DNA from: Siminovitchia thermophila
GTDB taxonomy: Bacteria; Bacillota; Bacilli; Bacillales; Bacillaceae_C
Assembly (NCBI RefSeq): GCF_016909185.1
Contig: NZ_JAFBFH010000042.1
Span: 1 to 35,494 of the forward strand
DNA: 35,494 nucleotides
Direction of reading: 5' to 3'
The position numbers and the translations under genes were made by a program. The notes under the pieces are model-generated. The model worked only from the letters and a program-made list of their open reading frames with translations, searched no databases and was not told where the DNA came from. Below, piece after piece: positions 17,755 to 26,748 of the stretch. Each line of letters starts with the position of its first letter. The first letter of the stretch is position 1.

Positions 17755-17792
17755 CATATAAAAAACAGCGGAGATTTCCCCCTCCACTGTTT
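17755..17792 (-). terminator. Rho-independent terminator of the amino-sugar-type operon
   Basis: On the minus strand AAACAGTGGAG pairs with CTCCGCTGTTT (one G-U) around an 8-base loop, followed by a run of five T. It lies about 50 bases after the stop of the PLP enzyme gene and closes the operon. Confidence 0.8.
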
Positions 17793-17841
17793 GATATTTT
17801 CCTGTTCTAAGTACGAATGTTACATATAGTACCAACCACCG

Positions 17842-18942
17842 TTACATATAATTTAAAAATCTATCAATTTCTTCTTCGGTGTTGTAAAAATGTGGCGAAA
17901 CTCTAATTCCGCTTCTATAATTGACCATTACATGATGTTTAGCGAAATTCTCCAAGTTTCCGCCTTGAAATAAAGTAATGCCTGATATACTGTCTTCCGG
18001 AGACAATAACGTTACATGAGGAATTGTTTTAAGACCTGAGCGCAAGCGCTTCGTCAACTTTTGTACTCGCTCATTGATATATTGTTTCCAGGGCAGTAAT
18101 ACACTCAATGTTTCGTGTACTCCTGCAATGGCGGAAAAATTCATATTCCCTGTTTCATACCGCCGAGCATCCTTGCTTAAATGAAAATCAATCTTTTCAT
18201 ATTCAAATGGGGCTTCCATACTAGCCCATCCAACCCAGGGCATCCGCATCTTGTTCATAGTAAGTTTATTTATATAGACGAATGAAACGCCATCGGGTCC
18301 CATCGCCCATTTATAAAACCCGCTCACAAGCACATCGACGTGTATTTGTGACAAATCCAACTCACGGCTACAAAACCCTTGAATGGCATCTACTACAAAC
18401 AAAATATTATTTTCTTTGCAAAAATCTCCTAACCTTTGAATGTCTATCATATTACCATTTGTGGCACTCACCCAACTTACACTAATCACTTTTGTTTTGG
18501 ATGTGACAGATGCAATAATATGATCAACTGTCAGGCGGTTATCAGTAAAAGGAACCGTCTTCACATTCACCCCACATTCTTGTTGTAAAGCAAGCCAAGG
18601 ATAAACATTCGACGGAAATTCTTTGTCTGGTATAATGACTTCATCTCCTTCAGACAATAAAAATCCTTGTGCTGCCAAGTTGATTCCTGCAGAAGTATTC
18701 CATAAAAACGCTATTTCACTTGATTGTACATGGAGCCACTCGGCTACTAATGAACGCGTTTCCTCTATCAGATTCCACCATTTTGGAAAATCAGGTCCAT
18801 CTTTTTGTCTTTCCAAATGAAAGTCATGAATGCGGTTAACTACATCAGTATGAAGCGGGGACATTGCCGCATGATCCAAATAAATCTTCTCATTTACAAT
18901 CGGAATGCCTTCCCGGAAGCGATCTATTGCTTCATTATTCAT
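17842..18942 (-). CDS. Aminotransferase class V-fold PLP-dependent enzyme
   Basis: Fold-type-I PLP enzyme of the class V group (cysteine desulfurase / isopenicillin-N-epimerase-like). It starts with YLDHAAMSPLH, has the PLP Asp in FVVDAIQG (Asp185), the Schiff-base Lys211 in SGFYKWAMGPDG and a later RYETGNMNF. There is no conserved active-site Cys loop near the C-terminus (the loop reads VNYRSGIRVSP), so a desulfurase role is unlikely. Length 366 aa is normal. AGAGAGTGGGAG precedes ATG. It is the last gene of the operon, after the M20 hydrolase. Given RidA, KDG kinase and aldolase upstream, I infer an ammonia-lyase or amino-sugar-acid deaminase role; a transaminase or epimerase is possible. 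Confidence 0.83.
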   Translation of the reverse strand: MNNEAIDRFREGIPIVNEKIYLDHAAMSPLHTDVVNRIHDFHLERQKDGPDFPKWWNLIEETRSLVAEWLHVQSSEIAFLWNTSAGINLAAQGFLLSEGDEVIIPDKEFPSNVYPWLALQQECGVNVKTVPFTDNRLTVDHIIASVTSKTKVISVSWVSATNGNMIDIQRLGDFCKENNILFVVDAIQGFCSRELDLSQIHVDVLVSGFYKWAMGPDGVSFVYINKLTMNKMRMPWVGWASMEAPFEYEKIDFHLSKDARRYETGNMNFSAIAGVHETLSVLLPWKQYINERVQKLTKRLRSGLKTIPHVTLLSPEDSISGITLFQGGNLENFAKHHVMVNYRSGIRVSPHFYNTEEEIDRFLNYM

Positions 18943-18997
18943 GTTCTCCCACTCTCTTTCTTATTCGGGAATTATACTCAATAACAACATTTCTATT

Positions 18998-20176
18998 TTA
19001 CAGCTTTAGATGTTGAAATATTTTCGCGTATATTTCAATTGCTTGCAACAGTGAATTCTCATCTATCCATTCATCTGCGGTATGTGCTTGCTGAATACTG
19101 CCCGGCCCGAATACAACAGTTGGAATTCCAACAGGCTGAATTTTACTTGCATCACATCCGAATGGTAATCCGACATAAGAAACATCTTCTGGTTTATCTT
19201 GTTTCATGATTTCCGCCAAGCTTACAAGCGCTTTATCTGTAAGGTTATTCGTCAAAGGCGGATCAATTAAGTATGGATCATTCCACCTAATTTTGGCCCA
19301 CACCGAATCCGTAACATGCTGTTTTACAATATTTTTGATTTCATTGAATGCTTCTTCCCAATCTTCTTGCGGGTTAAGGCGTCGATCTATATGAATGGAA
19401 CATGTATCGGGAATTATATTCACCTGTTCTCCACCCGCTATGAGGGTGACACTGATTGAACTTTTACCACAAAGAGGATGTGTCTTATATTCAACTGTTT
19501 CTTTTGCGGCCGTTTTTAATACCTGAATGACATCGGCCATGATCTCAATCGCATTTACACCTTCCCAAGGAGTAGCAGAATGGACACTTGTCCCTAATGC
19601 ATTGACTTCAAAACGTATACTCCCTTTATGAAACGCCGCAAATTGAAGCTCTGTTGGCTCTCCGACTATCGCCAAATCAGCATGAATAGAATTTTTCACC
19701 AAAAAATCGACACCGCGATGTTTGTGCTCCTCATCCACTACTGCGGCAAACAAAATATTGATTGGCAGTTGGCCACCACATTCCATCATGGCTTTTCTGA
19801 TACCGAGAACCATTGCCGCGATTTGGCCCTTGGCATCACATGCGCCGCGCCCATACCATCTGCCACCCTCGCTTTTTAATGTAAACGGATCAATTGACAT
19901 GCCCTGAATGCTTACTGTATCCAAATGTGTTTCCAGCAGGATTGTCGGACAATCTTCCCCTGCTTTGTAAGACGCGTAACAGTTAAAACGATTAGGCAAC
20001 ACTTCCTCTTGCCAACAGAAAAAATCAGGCAAATACTTTTTTATATACGCTAGCAATTTATCGCCTACCGCTTTTTCACCAAATAATTCACTCGTTTCGC
20101 CATGGTCTTCCGGATTGACACTAGGAACCCGAACCAATTGTTCCAGTAAAATAAATGCCTCTTCTTTCCAGTCCAT
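18998..20176 (-). CDS. M20 family metallo-amidohydrolase (ArgE/DapE type deacylase)
   Basis: Di-zinc hydrolase removing an acyl group from an amine. Motifs: LLETHLDTV (first metal His and Asp), GRGACDAKGQIAAM with the bridging Asp, VVDEEHKHRG with the catalytic Glu-Glu, AIVGEPTEL, and GPGSIQQAHTADEW near the end with the last metal His. A lid domain lies between them. Length 392 aa fits ArgE/DapE proteins. Start: ATG at 20176 has GGATGGAG five bases upstream; an earlier in-frame ATG (20194) lacks a ribosome site. It follows the metallo-beta-lactamase gene closely. In this operon it would be the enzyme that deacylates an N-acetyl or similar amino-sugar acid; peptide deacylation cannot be excluded. 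Confidence 0.88.
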   Translation of the reverse strand: MDWKEEAFILLEQLVRVPSVNPEDHGETSELFGEKAVGDKLLAYIKKYLPDFFCWQEEVLPNRFNCYASYKAGEDCPTILLETHLDTVSIQGMSIDPFTLKSEGGRWYGRGACDAKGQIAAMVLGIRKAMMECGGQLPINILFAAVVDEEHKHRGVDFLVKNSIHADLAIVGEPTELQFAAFHKGSIRFEVNALGTSVHSATPWEGVNAIEIMADVIQVLKTAAKETVEYKTHPLCGKSSISVTLIAGGEQVNIIPDTCSIHIDRRLNPQEDWEEAFNEIKNIVKQHVTDSVWAKIRWNDPYLIDPPLTNNLTDKALVSLAEIMKQDKPEDVSYVGLPFGCDASKIQPVGIPTVVFGPGSIQQAHTADEWIDENSLLQAIEIYAKIFQHLKL

Positions 20177-20197
20177 TTTTCTCCATCCCTTCATTTT

Positions 20198-20926
20198 TTA
20201 AAATGTAGAGGGAACAATCACTTTATTTAATTGCTCTATTGCTTTTTGAATATGAGCTTGCCCATTTTGCAAAAGAAACAAGCGATGGCCGGAAAATAAG
20301 GCATCCACATGTAAACCACTTAACTTTTTAATATCTTCACGATAACTGGCAAGATCAGATCCCGGAGCATTTAATAACCCAATATCTCCGTGAATAAAAA
20401 CAAAATCACTCGCAAAGAGCACATTGCCTTCATCTGTTTTCATCAAAAAACAATACATCCCCGGACTATGTCCGCGCACATAAATGGGCTGAAGCCGCAA
20501 CGCCCCACATGAAATCATTTCTGTTTCATTCATGACATGATCCGGTTCAAAATAAGTAAAAACATAATCTTCGGGATACCCCCCTGCGTTTTTAGCAAGG
20601 CGCAGTGCCCATTCCACTTCATCCCTTTGATCATTCATCCAATTATATTCTTCCTCAGACAACCATACCTCCTTCCCCTCTTTTTGAAAAAATGTTGCCC
20701 CGCCGCTATGATCAGCGTGCGAATGTGTACAAATAACCCGGGAAACTTTTTCCCATGGAACATACTTCTGGACATTTTCCTTAATTTTTTCGGAATCAAT
20801 CCCTACTCCTGCATCAATTAATAGGGCATCATTATCACCATTTACAAGGTAAACGTGGCAGTCATATTCATTAGATAAACCGATTTCGCCACTGCCAACT
20901 AAAAATACATTTTTTGTTAATTGCAT
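20198..20926 (-). CDS. Metallo-beta-lactamase fold hydrolase
   Basis: Binuclear zinc hydrolase with the hallmark H68-x-H70-x-D72-H73 motif (CTHSHADHSGG), a later His in VRGHSPGMYCF, Asp in FASDFVF and a final His in FSGHRLFLL, so all metal ligands are visible. Length 242 aa. The ATG at 20926 has GGGAGGGACAGG upstream and is chosen over an ATG ten codons earlier, which lacks a site. No signal peptide, so it is cytosolic and not a lactamase for resistance. It lies between the oxidoreductase and the M20 hydrolase, which makes a lactonase acting on the oxidised sugar the most economical role. This is inference; the superfamily also includes thioesterases and glyoxalase II. Confidence 0.87.
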   Translation of the reverse strand: MQLTKNVFLVGSGEIGLSNEYDCHVYLVNGDNDALLIDAGVGIDSEKIKENVQKYVPWEKVSRVICTHSHADHSGGATFFQKEGKEVWLSEEEYNWMNDQRDEVEWALRLAKNAGGYPEDYVFTYFEPDHVMNETEMISCGALRLQPIYVRGHSPGMYCFLMKTDEGNVLFASDFVFIHGDIGLLNAPGSDLASYREDIKKLSGLHVDALFSGHRLFLLQNGQAHIQKAIEQLNKVIVPSTF

Positions 20927-20948
20927 GTTCCTGTCCCTCCCACACAAT

Positions 20949-21953
20949 TCACACATTTTCCCATGAAATTGCTCTCCGTTCTTTTGCAGACGTAATCAAT
21001 GCATCACATATTTTAATGCCCAAAACGGCTTCTTCCATCGGAACTACTTGACGTGTGCTTTTATTCTTGATCAATTCCACAAAATGCTCCAGCTCATTCC
21101 GCAGCGCTCCATAAACATGACCGTGTATGAATGGCGAGAGCTGGATATCTGGTCTCATCATTTTCCCATGATCAATAACAGATAGCGTATCTCCCGGAAA
21201 ACGATAGCGAATATGTCCGCCATCATACATCATTTCTAATTCCACATCGAGATATTGTCCATATTCATTCGGTAAGCACCACTGTGTTTCCAGGGAACAA
21301 ATCATGCCGTCTTCCATTTCAATGAAGCCAAAAAAGATCCCTGGCATATCAATATCGGACACAATCTTTTTTTCCATGGCAAAAAATCGCTTTGGCTTTG
21401 AATTCGTATACCATACTAATTGATCAATATCATGAGAAAGAGCCATAAACACCGGATGAGTACGAGCATGTAATGAAAACCGCTCAAAAGGTACATTGCG
21501 TTTGAATCTGACTGAATGTATGGGTCCTGTAATGGTTTCCAATTTATTTTTCACGGCCGCATAACCAGGATCAAAGCGAAGCATGTGGCCCGGCAATATG
21601 ATTGAATCACTTGTTTTAGCCAGCTTTAATAACTGTTCCGCTGTTTCAACTTGAGTAGAAATCGGCTTTTCAATTAATACATGTTTTCCATATTCCACAG
21701 CCTGGCGCGCGATCGGTTCATGACTCTGTTCATCAGTTGCGATAACAACCGCGTCTAATGCTTTTTCTTGTAACAACTTCGTTACATCCGTATACGTTTT
21801 TTCACTGCTAATCCCATATTCTTTCGCCACAATCATTAAACGCTCTTCACTGCGATTACAAATTCCGAATAATTCCACTCCATTCATGGAACGTATCGTA
21901 CGAATATGCTCAACTCCGAAAGCTCCGGTACCGATCACCGCAATCCTTACCAC
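20949..21953 (-). CDS. Gfo/Idh/MocA family NAD(P)-dependent sugar oxidoreductase
   Basis: N-terminal Rossmann fold with IGTGAFGVEH at residues 7-16 and the family motif EKPIST near residue 95, which carries the catalytic Lys. The C-terminal alpha/beta domain contains HDIDQLVWY with the conserved Asp/His. Length 334 aa is typical. The start is GTG with GGGAGTGAT upstream. Members oxidise or reduce sugars, inositols and their derivatives with NAD(P). In the operon it follows the symporter and precedes a metallo-beta-lactamase fold hydrolase, which fits oxidation of an imported sugar to its lactone. The exact substrate is unknown. Confidence 0.9.
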   Translation of the reverse strand: MVRIAVIGTGAFGVEHIRTIRSMNGVELFGICNRSEERLMIVAKEYGISSEKTYTDVTKLLQEKALDAVVIATDEQSHEPIARQAVEYGKHVLIEKPISTQVETAEQLLKLAKTSDSIILPGHMLRFDPGYAAVKNKLETITGPIHSVRFKRNVPFERFSLHARTHPVFMALSHDIDQLVWYTNSKPKRFFAMEKKIVSDIDMPGIFFGFIEMEDGMICSLETQWCLPNEYGQYLDVELEMMYDGGHIRYRFPGDTLSVIDHGKMMRPDIQLSPFIHGHVYGALRNELEHFVELIKNKSTRQVVPMEEAVLGIKICDALITSAKERRAISWENV

Positions 21954-21968
21954 TCATATCACTCCCGC

Positions 21969-23453
21969 TTATTCTTCTATTTCTTTACTGCCCATCTTTT
22001 CAAAAAACAGTTGTACTTTTGCTTCATATTCGTTCGTGGGTTTGATCATAAGACTTAACACAACACCTGTAATCAGCGTCATGAATGTACTAGTCGCTGT
22101 AGTGGCAGCGAGACCTTGTATCCCTCCTACTCCCAGTATAGAAACAAGCAGTCCGCTTCCAGCTCCTACAACAATAGAAATCACCGCGGCCATCGCTTTC
22201 ATTTTTCGCCAAAATATCGCTAAACAAACAATGACAAAAATAGGCATGTCGGTTACAGCTATCACATTGAGAATGGCATCCACCGCTCCGCCTAAAAACG
22301 GCACAATCATGGCCCATATCGTGCCAATAATAGCTAAAATGATCGTTGCGATCCGAGACACTTTTAAATAATGTGAAGGTCTTTCTTTTGGTTTCCACTT
22401 TTTATAAAAATCTTCTGTGAATAAGGATGAAGATGCGCATAATGCCGAGTCAGCGGTTGATATGCCGGCAGACAATAACGCGGCAAAAAATATCCCCAAT
22501 AAACCAACCGGTAATAATTCAATATACACTTGCGGACCAACCATATCCGGGTTAAGACTGGCAACTAATTCTTCGGATAAAATAGAGTGTGCCGCCAATC
22601 CCGGTAAAATTTCTAAAATAGCGATTGGAATCGCAATAATCGCAGCGAAAATTAATCCCCATCTCGCCACATTGACTGATTTGGCGGCAAGTCCTCTTTG
22701 CATCACAAATTGGCTCGTAATAAAATAAGGGAAACCTAAAATAGTCATCGCGATAATCCAAGGCCAGCCATTGGCATTCTCTGCTGACGGAACCCATTCC
22801 GTTAAGTGGCCAGGAACAGATTGAACGACCCCGTTCCATCCCCCTAATTGGGAAAAAATATAGGCGCCTCCGATAAAAAGGCCGGCAAACATAAAGATAA
22901 ACTGAATGGAATCGGTTATAACGACTGATCTCAAACCACCTAAATACGTATAGATCACGACAATTAAAGCAATGATTAATATCATCCAGTTCATATGAAT
23001 GCCGAAAACCAACCCTAAAATAACCGCTGCAGCGTAAACCGTCACACCATACCGATTTAACGTATCAGCCAGTATCCAAATGACACTTATTAACCCTCTT
23101 ACGCGACCATCATAACGGTCTTCAAAAATCTCCGACATGGTATTGTATCTTAATTTTCTGTAAATAGGCACAAAAACGACAGCTGCCAGTACACATGCCA
23201 TGGCGTTTAACGCGATCCAACTGACAGAAACACCCGCATTATAAACTAACCCCGGCTTACCAACCAAACTCCATGTTGAAAAGTTTGTCGCACCAAAAGT
23301 GGCCGCCAACATGAAGGGACCAAAAGTTCTCCCCGCTACCGCAAAATCTTCAAAACTAGAGATACCTTTTGAAACCCACCAACCGATTAATAAAGTAAGC
23401 AATACATATAAAATGATAATCACGATATCGATGCTTGCGATCGTATGATCCAT
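21969..23453 (-). CDS. Sodium:solute symporter family transporter (SSS)
   Basis: Integral membrane Na+-coupled symporter of about 13 helices. Family features: GWWVSKGISSFEDFAVAGR near the N-terminus, FGATNFSTWSLVGKPGLVY, TYLGGLRSVVITDSIQ, and ALLSAGISTADSALCASSSLF, which carries the Na+-site Ser residues of helix 8. Length 494 aa is standard. It has GGGGGAG before ATG and starts one base after the stop of the small membrane protein, so the two are co-translated and may form a complex. As the only transporter of the operon it should import the pathway substrate, perhaps a sugar acid or amino sugar. Confidence 0.92.
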   Translation of the reverse strand: MDHTIASIDIVIIILYVLLTLLIGWWVSKGISSFEDFAVAGRTFGPFMLAATFGATNFSTWSLVGKPGLVYNAGVSVSWIALNAMACVLAAVVFVPIYRKLRYNTMSEIFEDRYDGRVRGLISVIWILADTLNRYGVTVYAAAVILGLVFGIHMNWMILIIALIVVIYTYLGGLRSVVITDSIQFIFMFAGLFIGGAYIFSQLGGWNGVVQSVPGHLTEWVPSAENANGWPWIIAMTILGFPYFITSQFVMQRGLAAKSVNVARWGLIFAAIIAIPIAILEILPGLAAHSILSEELVASLNPDMVGPQVYIELLPVGLLGIFFAALLSAGISTADSALCASSSLFTEDFYKKWKPKERPSHYLKVSRIATIILAIIGTIWAMIVPFLGGAVDAILNVIAVTDMPIFVIVCLAIFWRKMKAMAAVISIVVGAGSGLLVSILGVGGIQGLAATTATSTFMTLITGVVLSLMIKPTNEYEAKVQLFFEKMGSKEIEE

Positions 23454-23801
23454 TTACCGATTCTCCCCCTTCACCGCTTCCTTTTCCTCTTCAGAAACCA
23501 TAAACGATAACAACTCGTTGCGGGCGACAGCTATAATCCCTCCGACTATCCATAGTAAATAACCAATCATCACAAAAGGAGTCACTACACTTCCGGCAAG
23601 CACTGATCTTAAGATTAAGGCAATGACAAACATGAAGAAACTGACAACCATTAGCCCCATGCCAAATCGCCCTTTTAACACCGGGTCTTTTTCCTGCTTT
23701 TCAAATAAAATCTTTCCCTTTAATTCCAAGTACGGGCCGACACTCAGCAAAATGGCGAACACGACAACAGAACCTAATATTAAAACGCTTCCGAAATCCA
23801 T
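23454..23801 (-). CDS. Small three-helix membrane protein paired with the symporter
   Basis: 115-residue protein with three hydrophobic segments (about residues 5-25, 50-68 and 72-92) and charged cytoplasmic ends (ELKGKILFEKQEKD between helices 1 and 2; SEEEKEAVKGENR at the C-terminus). GAGGAGGGAATG precedes the start. It abuts the symporter gene directly. Small membrane subunits of this sort accompany several SSS transporters (for example DUF485- or DUF997-type partners), but I do not assign it to either. Likely role: accessory subunit or stability factor of the symporter. Confidence 0.7.
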   Translation of the reverse strand: MDFGSVLILGSVVVFAILLSVGPYLELKGKILFEKQEKDPVLKGRFGMGLMVVSFFMFVIALILRSVLAGSVVTPFVMIGYLLWIVGGIIAVARNELLSFMVSEEEKEAVKGENR

Positions 23802-23820
23802 CTATCATTCCCTCCTCATT

Positions 23821-24438
23821 TCATATGACTTCTTGCTTAAATACCTTCAATCGCTCTAACACTTTTTCTTTCTCTCTATTTTGAATCCACTCGGCTTCTA
23901 CTAAACTACCGCCCACGCCAACAGCTTTTACTCCCGCTTGAAACAGCGCTTTCACGTTTTCAAGTCCGACACCTCCAACCGCCAGTAACTGAATCTTGTT
24001 TAACGACGCCAGCACATCTTTTATATAGGAAGCGCCTAATTGGCGAATAGGAAAAATTTTAATCAATTCTGCCCCCAACTCACTCGCATATTGAATTTCG
24101 GTCGGCGTCAATGCCCCGGGAATATACGGGATCTCTATGTCACGCGCTGCCATGGCCACTTCTTTTGATACGTTTGGAGCCAGAAAAAAGGTGGCCCCAC
24201 AATCTCTTGCATCACATGCCATTTTTTTCGTTAAAACGGTCCCGGCACCTATGTCCATGTCCTTCCCAAATTCCTTCGCCAATTTCTCTAATACAATGTA
24301 ACTATTCGGACGGTTTAGTGAAACTTCCAATATGTTTAACTCCGCTTCCTGTAAACAACCCGCTAAAAATAAAGCATCTTCTATTTCCATCCCCCTTAAA
24401 ATGGGGACAATCTTGCAAGCTGTTATTTTTGCTAACAT
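23821..24438 (-). CDS. 2-dehydro-3-deoxy-phosphogluconate/phosphogalactonate aldolase family
   Basis: Class I aldolase that splits a 2-keto-3-deoxy-6-phospho sugar acid to pyruvate and glyceraldehyde-3-phosphate. The Schiff-base Lys127 is in GAELIKIFP, with GAGTVLT, PGALTPTE and a VGVGGSL phosphate site. The catalytic Glu38 lies in LEVSLNRP: the KDPG aldolases (Eda) have E-V-T-L-R here, while DgoA-type KDPGal aldolases have E-I-P-L-N-S. The LAVGGV loop also resembles DgoA rather than the PTGGV of Eda. Either epimer may be the substrate. Start: an ATG at 24438 with GGTGAT just upstream is preferred to one eight codons earlier that has no site. About 205 aa, normal. It follows the KDG kinase gene. 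Confidence 0.88.
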   Translation of the reverse strand: MLAKITACKIVPILRGMEIEDALFLAGCLQEAELNILEVSLNRPNSYIVLEKLAKEFGKDMDIGAGTVLTKKMACDARDCGATFFLAPNVSKEVAMAARDIEIPYIPGALTPTEIQYASELGAELIKIFPIRQLGASYIKDVLASLNKIQLLAVGGVGLENVKALFQAGVKAVGVGGSLVEAEWIQNREKEKVLERLKVFKQEVI

Positions 24439-24479
24439 TTGATCACCGATCCTTTCACTCATTATTGCGACTATTACAA

Positions 24480-25427
24480 TTAACGAAGCGTTTCCGAGTC
24501 TTTATTCAAAAAGCGCTCCAACTCATGTTTCATCGGCAGTCCACTTGTATCTCCTTCTGAGCTAACCACAAAAGCGGCACAAGCGTGACCAAATTTTACA
24601 GACGTTTCATGATTTTCGCCTCGTAGATAACCATGTAAAAATCCCGCCGCAAAAGCATCTCCCGCACCAATCTCATCCACTACACGCCTCACTGGAAATG
24701 GAGGTACAAAGGTATGACAGCCCTTCTGTATGATCCACGCTCCATTGGCTCCATCTTTCATCACAGTAAGCGGGATAGCCCATTCAGCCAACTGCGCTTG
24801 GATATCCCGCAAATGTTTTGCTCCACATAGCAGCTTCATCTCACTTTTCCCGGGTAAAAAAATATCGCACTGTTTTGCAATGGGGATCAAGACTTTTTTC
24901 GCCTCTTCTATACTCCATAATTTCAAACGAATGTTTGGATCAAAGCTAATGACCGTTTGATGTTGCTTTGCCAACGCGATGGCTTCCATCACCAACTCTT
25001 TACAAGAAGCGCTTAATGATGGCGTAATACCAGTAATGTGGAGAACTTTGGCATCTTTCACCCACTTGTTTTGGAGATCTTTTTTACTCAATTGAGTGGC
25101 AGCAGAATGGTCCCGATAATAAATCACTTCTGTATCTAATAACTCTTTTTTTTGTTTAAACATAATTCCTGTCGGATAATGAGGATCAATCATAACGCCG
25201 CTCGTATCAATCTGATGGGCATTTAATTCATATAAAATTTTTCGTCCAAATGGGTCATCGCCCAATCTGCTAAACCATTTAACCCGATGTCCGAGCCGTG
25301 CCAAAGCGATGGAAACATTCGTTTCAGCACCGGCGACAGAAACAAACAAATCGTGGTGTTGCACAATTGAACGATTATTTAATGCGGTAAAAGCGACCAT
25401 TGTTTCACCAAATGTCAGTACATCCAT
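24480..25427 (-). CDS. kdgK: PfkB-family sugar kinase, probable 2-keto-3-deoxygluconate kinase
   Basis: Phosphorylates the C6 hydroxyl of a 2-keto-3-deoxy sugar acid using ATP. Features: FGETMVAF at the start, GAETNVSIALARLG, RLGDDPFGRK, the KDG-kinase type YYRDHSAATQL around residues 103-113 that contacts the keto acid, SFDPNIRLKLW, and the ATP/anion-hole motif EIGAGDAFAAGF with catalytic Asp257. Length 315 aa fits KdgK. It lies 10 bases after ridA and ahead of the matching aldolase, which fixes the lower part of the pathway. Whether it prefers the gluco or galacto epimer cannot be read from sequence. Confidence 0.9.
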   Translation of the reverse strand: MDVLTFGETMVAFTALNNRSIVQHHDLFVSVAGAETNVSIALARLGHRVKWFSRLGDDPFGRKILYELNAHQIDTSGVMIDPHYPTGIMFKQKKELLDTEVIYYRDHSAATQLSKKDLQNKWVKDAKVLHITGITPSLSASCKELVMEAIALAKQHQTVISFDPNIRLKLWSIEEAKKVLIPIAKQCDIFLPGKSEMKLLCGAKHLRDIQAQLAEWAIPLTVMKDGANGAWIIQKGCHTFVPPFPVRRVVDEIGAGDAFAAGFLHGYLRGENHETSVKFGHACAAFVVSSEGDTSGLPMKHELERFLNKDSETLR

Positions 25428-25437
25428 GTCGTAACCC

Positions 25438-25905
25438 CTATTCTTCTAGTTCTACGATTGTCTCAATTTCTACTGGTGTATTAAAGGGCAACTCATTCGC
25501 TGACAAAGCGGAACGGGCATGTTTGCCTTTTTCCCCAAAGACCTCTTCTAAAAATTCAGACGCGCCATTGATGACATAAGGTTGTTCAACAAACCCGTCT
25601 GCCGAATTAACAAAGCCCAATAGTTTAACAAAGCTTTTAATATTGTCTAAGTTGCCAATTTCGCTCTTTATCACCGCTAACGTATTGATCATCGCTTGTT
25701 TAGAAGCCTCGTACCCCTCTTGAACCGTTAAATCCTTACCCACTTTTCCTTCATACAAAAGCTTTCCATTTACACGGCAATCTTGACCTGATACATACAG
25801 CATATTACTGCCAAACCTTTTAGCGGGTATATAAACGGCAGCAGGTTGAGGCGCCGGAGGCAATTCAATTCCTAATTCCTTTAACTTTTTTTCAATTTGT
25901 GACAT
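25438..25905 (-). CDS. ridA: RidA family enamine/imine deaminase
   Basis: RidA/YjgF proteins hydrolyse the reactive enamine or imine released by PLP-dependent ammonia-lyases. The 155-aa protein has the fold strands YVSGQDCRVNGKLLYEGKVG and the signature HARSAL, whose Arg matches the catalytic Arg105 of the family, followed by LPFNTPVEIETIVELEE. It is about 25 residues longer than canonical RidA, as in the subfamily often found in catabolic operons. AAAGGGGATG precedes ATG. It is the first structural gene after iclR, and its presence points to an amino-group elimination step in the pathway, most simply by the PLP enzyme at 17842. Confidence 0.88.
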   Translation of the reverse strand: MSQIEKKLKELGIELPPAPQPAAVYIPAKRFGSNMLYVSGQDCRVNGKLLYEGKVGKDLTVQEGYEASKQAMINTLAVIKSEIGNLDNIKSFVKLLGFVNSADGFVEQPYVINGASEFLEEVFGEKGKHARSALSANELPFNTPVEIETIVELEE

Positions 25906-25920
25906 CGTAACATCCCCTTT

Positions 25921-25948
25921 GTTTTAATATTTAAAACAACGTTTCAAT
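25921..25948 (-). promoter_or_regulatory. Probable IclR/KdgR-type operator before ridA
   Basis: Two overlapping dyads lie between iclR and ridA. One, TTTAAAACAACGTTTCAAT (25930-25948), matches the enterobacterial KdgR consensus AATRAAAYRNYRTTTYATT at 16 of 19 positions. The other is GTTTTAA-TAT-TTAAAAC (25921-25937). The placement 15-45 bases before the ridA start fits control of an internal promoter. Confidence 0.55.
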
Positions 25949-25963
25949 ATATAGCGAAAAAAA

Positions 25964-26728
25964 TTAGAGACTTCCCAAACGGCGTGATATAAATTGAGCA
26001 GTCTCTTTCACCTCTAAAGCCAAATCAAATAATCTTTCTTCATCTATACGTGAAGAGGGACCAGCAATACTAATCCCGCCAAGCACTTTCCCATTATAAT
26101 TGAAAATAGGCGATGCTGTGCAACTCACACCCAATTCATGCTCTTCTCTATCTAATGCGAATCCTTGTGCCCGGATCATTTTTATTTCTTTTTTAAGATG
26201 GGCAGCATCGGTAATTGTATTTTCGGTAAATGGATGAAAATGAATATGATTCATAATATGGTTCCTTTTTTCCTCAGGAAGAAAAGCCAAAATTGCCTTG
26301 CCTACGCCCGTACAGTAAACCGGTGCCCGTTTGCCGACTTTTGAATACATACGAATCGATCTTTCACACTCTACTTTATCAATATAAACGACTTCGTGAT
26401 CATCAATGATACCAAGGTGAACGGTTTCATTCACACGATCTTTTAAATCAACCAAAAACGGACGTATATCTTTTGTCCAATCCACTTTATTCACGATACG
26501 TGAAGCAAGCTCAAACAATCTAATCCCGGAATGATATTTTTTTGTATCAGGCTCTTGTTCCAAATATTGTTCTTCTTCTAATGTCGCCAAAAATCGATAA
26601 ATAGTACTTTTATTTAGATCTAGTCGTTGTGCTAATTCCGTGACACCGATTCCATCATCACTTTTGGCAATTTCTTCTAAAATACGCAACAACCTTACAG
26701 TAGATGAATTACGTAATGACTTATTCAA
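25964..26728 (-). CDS. IclR family transcriptional regulator
   Basis: DNA-binding regulator with an N-terminal winged HTH (VRLLRILEEIAK, GVTELAQRLDLNKSTIYRFLATLEE) and a C-terminal effector-binding domain (VHLGIIDDHEVVYIDKVEC, RAPVYCTGVGKAILAFL, GFALDREEHELGVSCTASPIFN). Length about 254 aa is normal. Start: TTG at 26728 has AAAAGGTGGA five bases upstream and is preferred; the open frame extends six codons to another TTG with no site. It heads the nine-gene operon and is flanked by two KdgR-like sites, so it probably represses both its own and the ridA promoters until a ketodeoxy-acid-type effector binds. Confidence 0.9.
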   Translation of the reverse strand: MNKSLRNSSTVRLLRILEEIAKSDDGIGVTELAQRLDLNKSTIYRFLATLEEEQYLEQEPDTKKYHSGIRLFELASRIVNKVDWTKDIRPFLVDLKDRVNETVHLGIIDDHEVVYIDKVECERSIRMYSKVGKRAPVYCTGVGKAILAFLPEEKRNHIMNHIHFHPFTENTITDAAHLKKEIKMIRAQGFALDREEHELGVSCTASPIFNYNGKVLGGISIAGPSSRIDEERLFDLALEVKETAQFISRRLGSL

Positions 26729-26748
26729 GCTATCCACCTTTTTCAACT

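Noticed and set aside
20198-20926. Antibiotic-type metallo-beta-lactamase
   Set aside because: No signal peptide and an operon context of sugar-acid enzymes; the fold is widely used for other hydrolases.
25921-25948. Catabolite-repression (cre) site reading TTGAAACGTTGTTTTA on the minus strand
   Set aside because: It lacks the RCG core of the cre consensus; the IclR/KdgR-type reading fits better.
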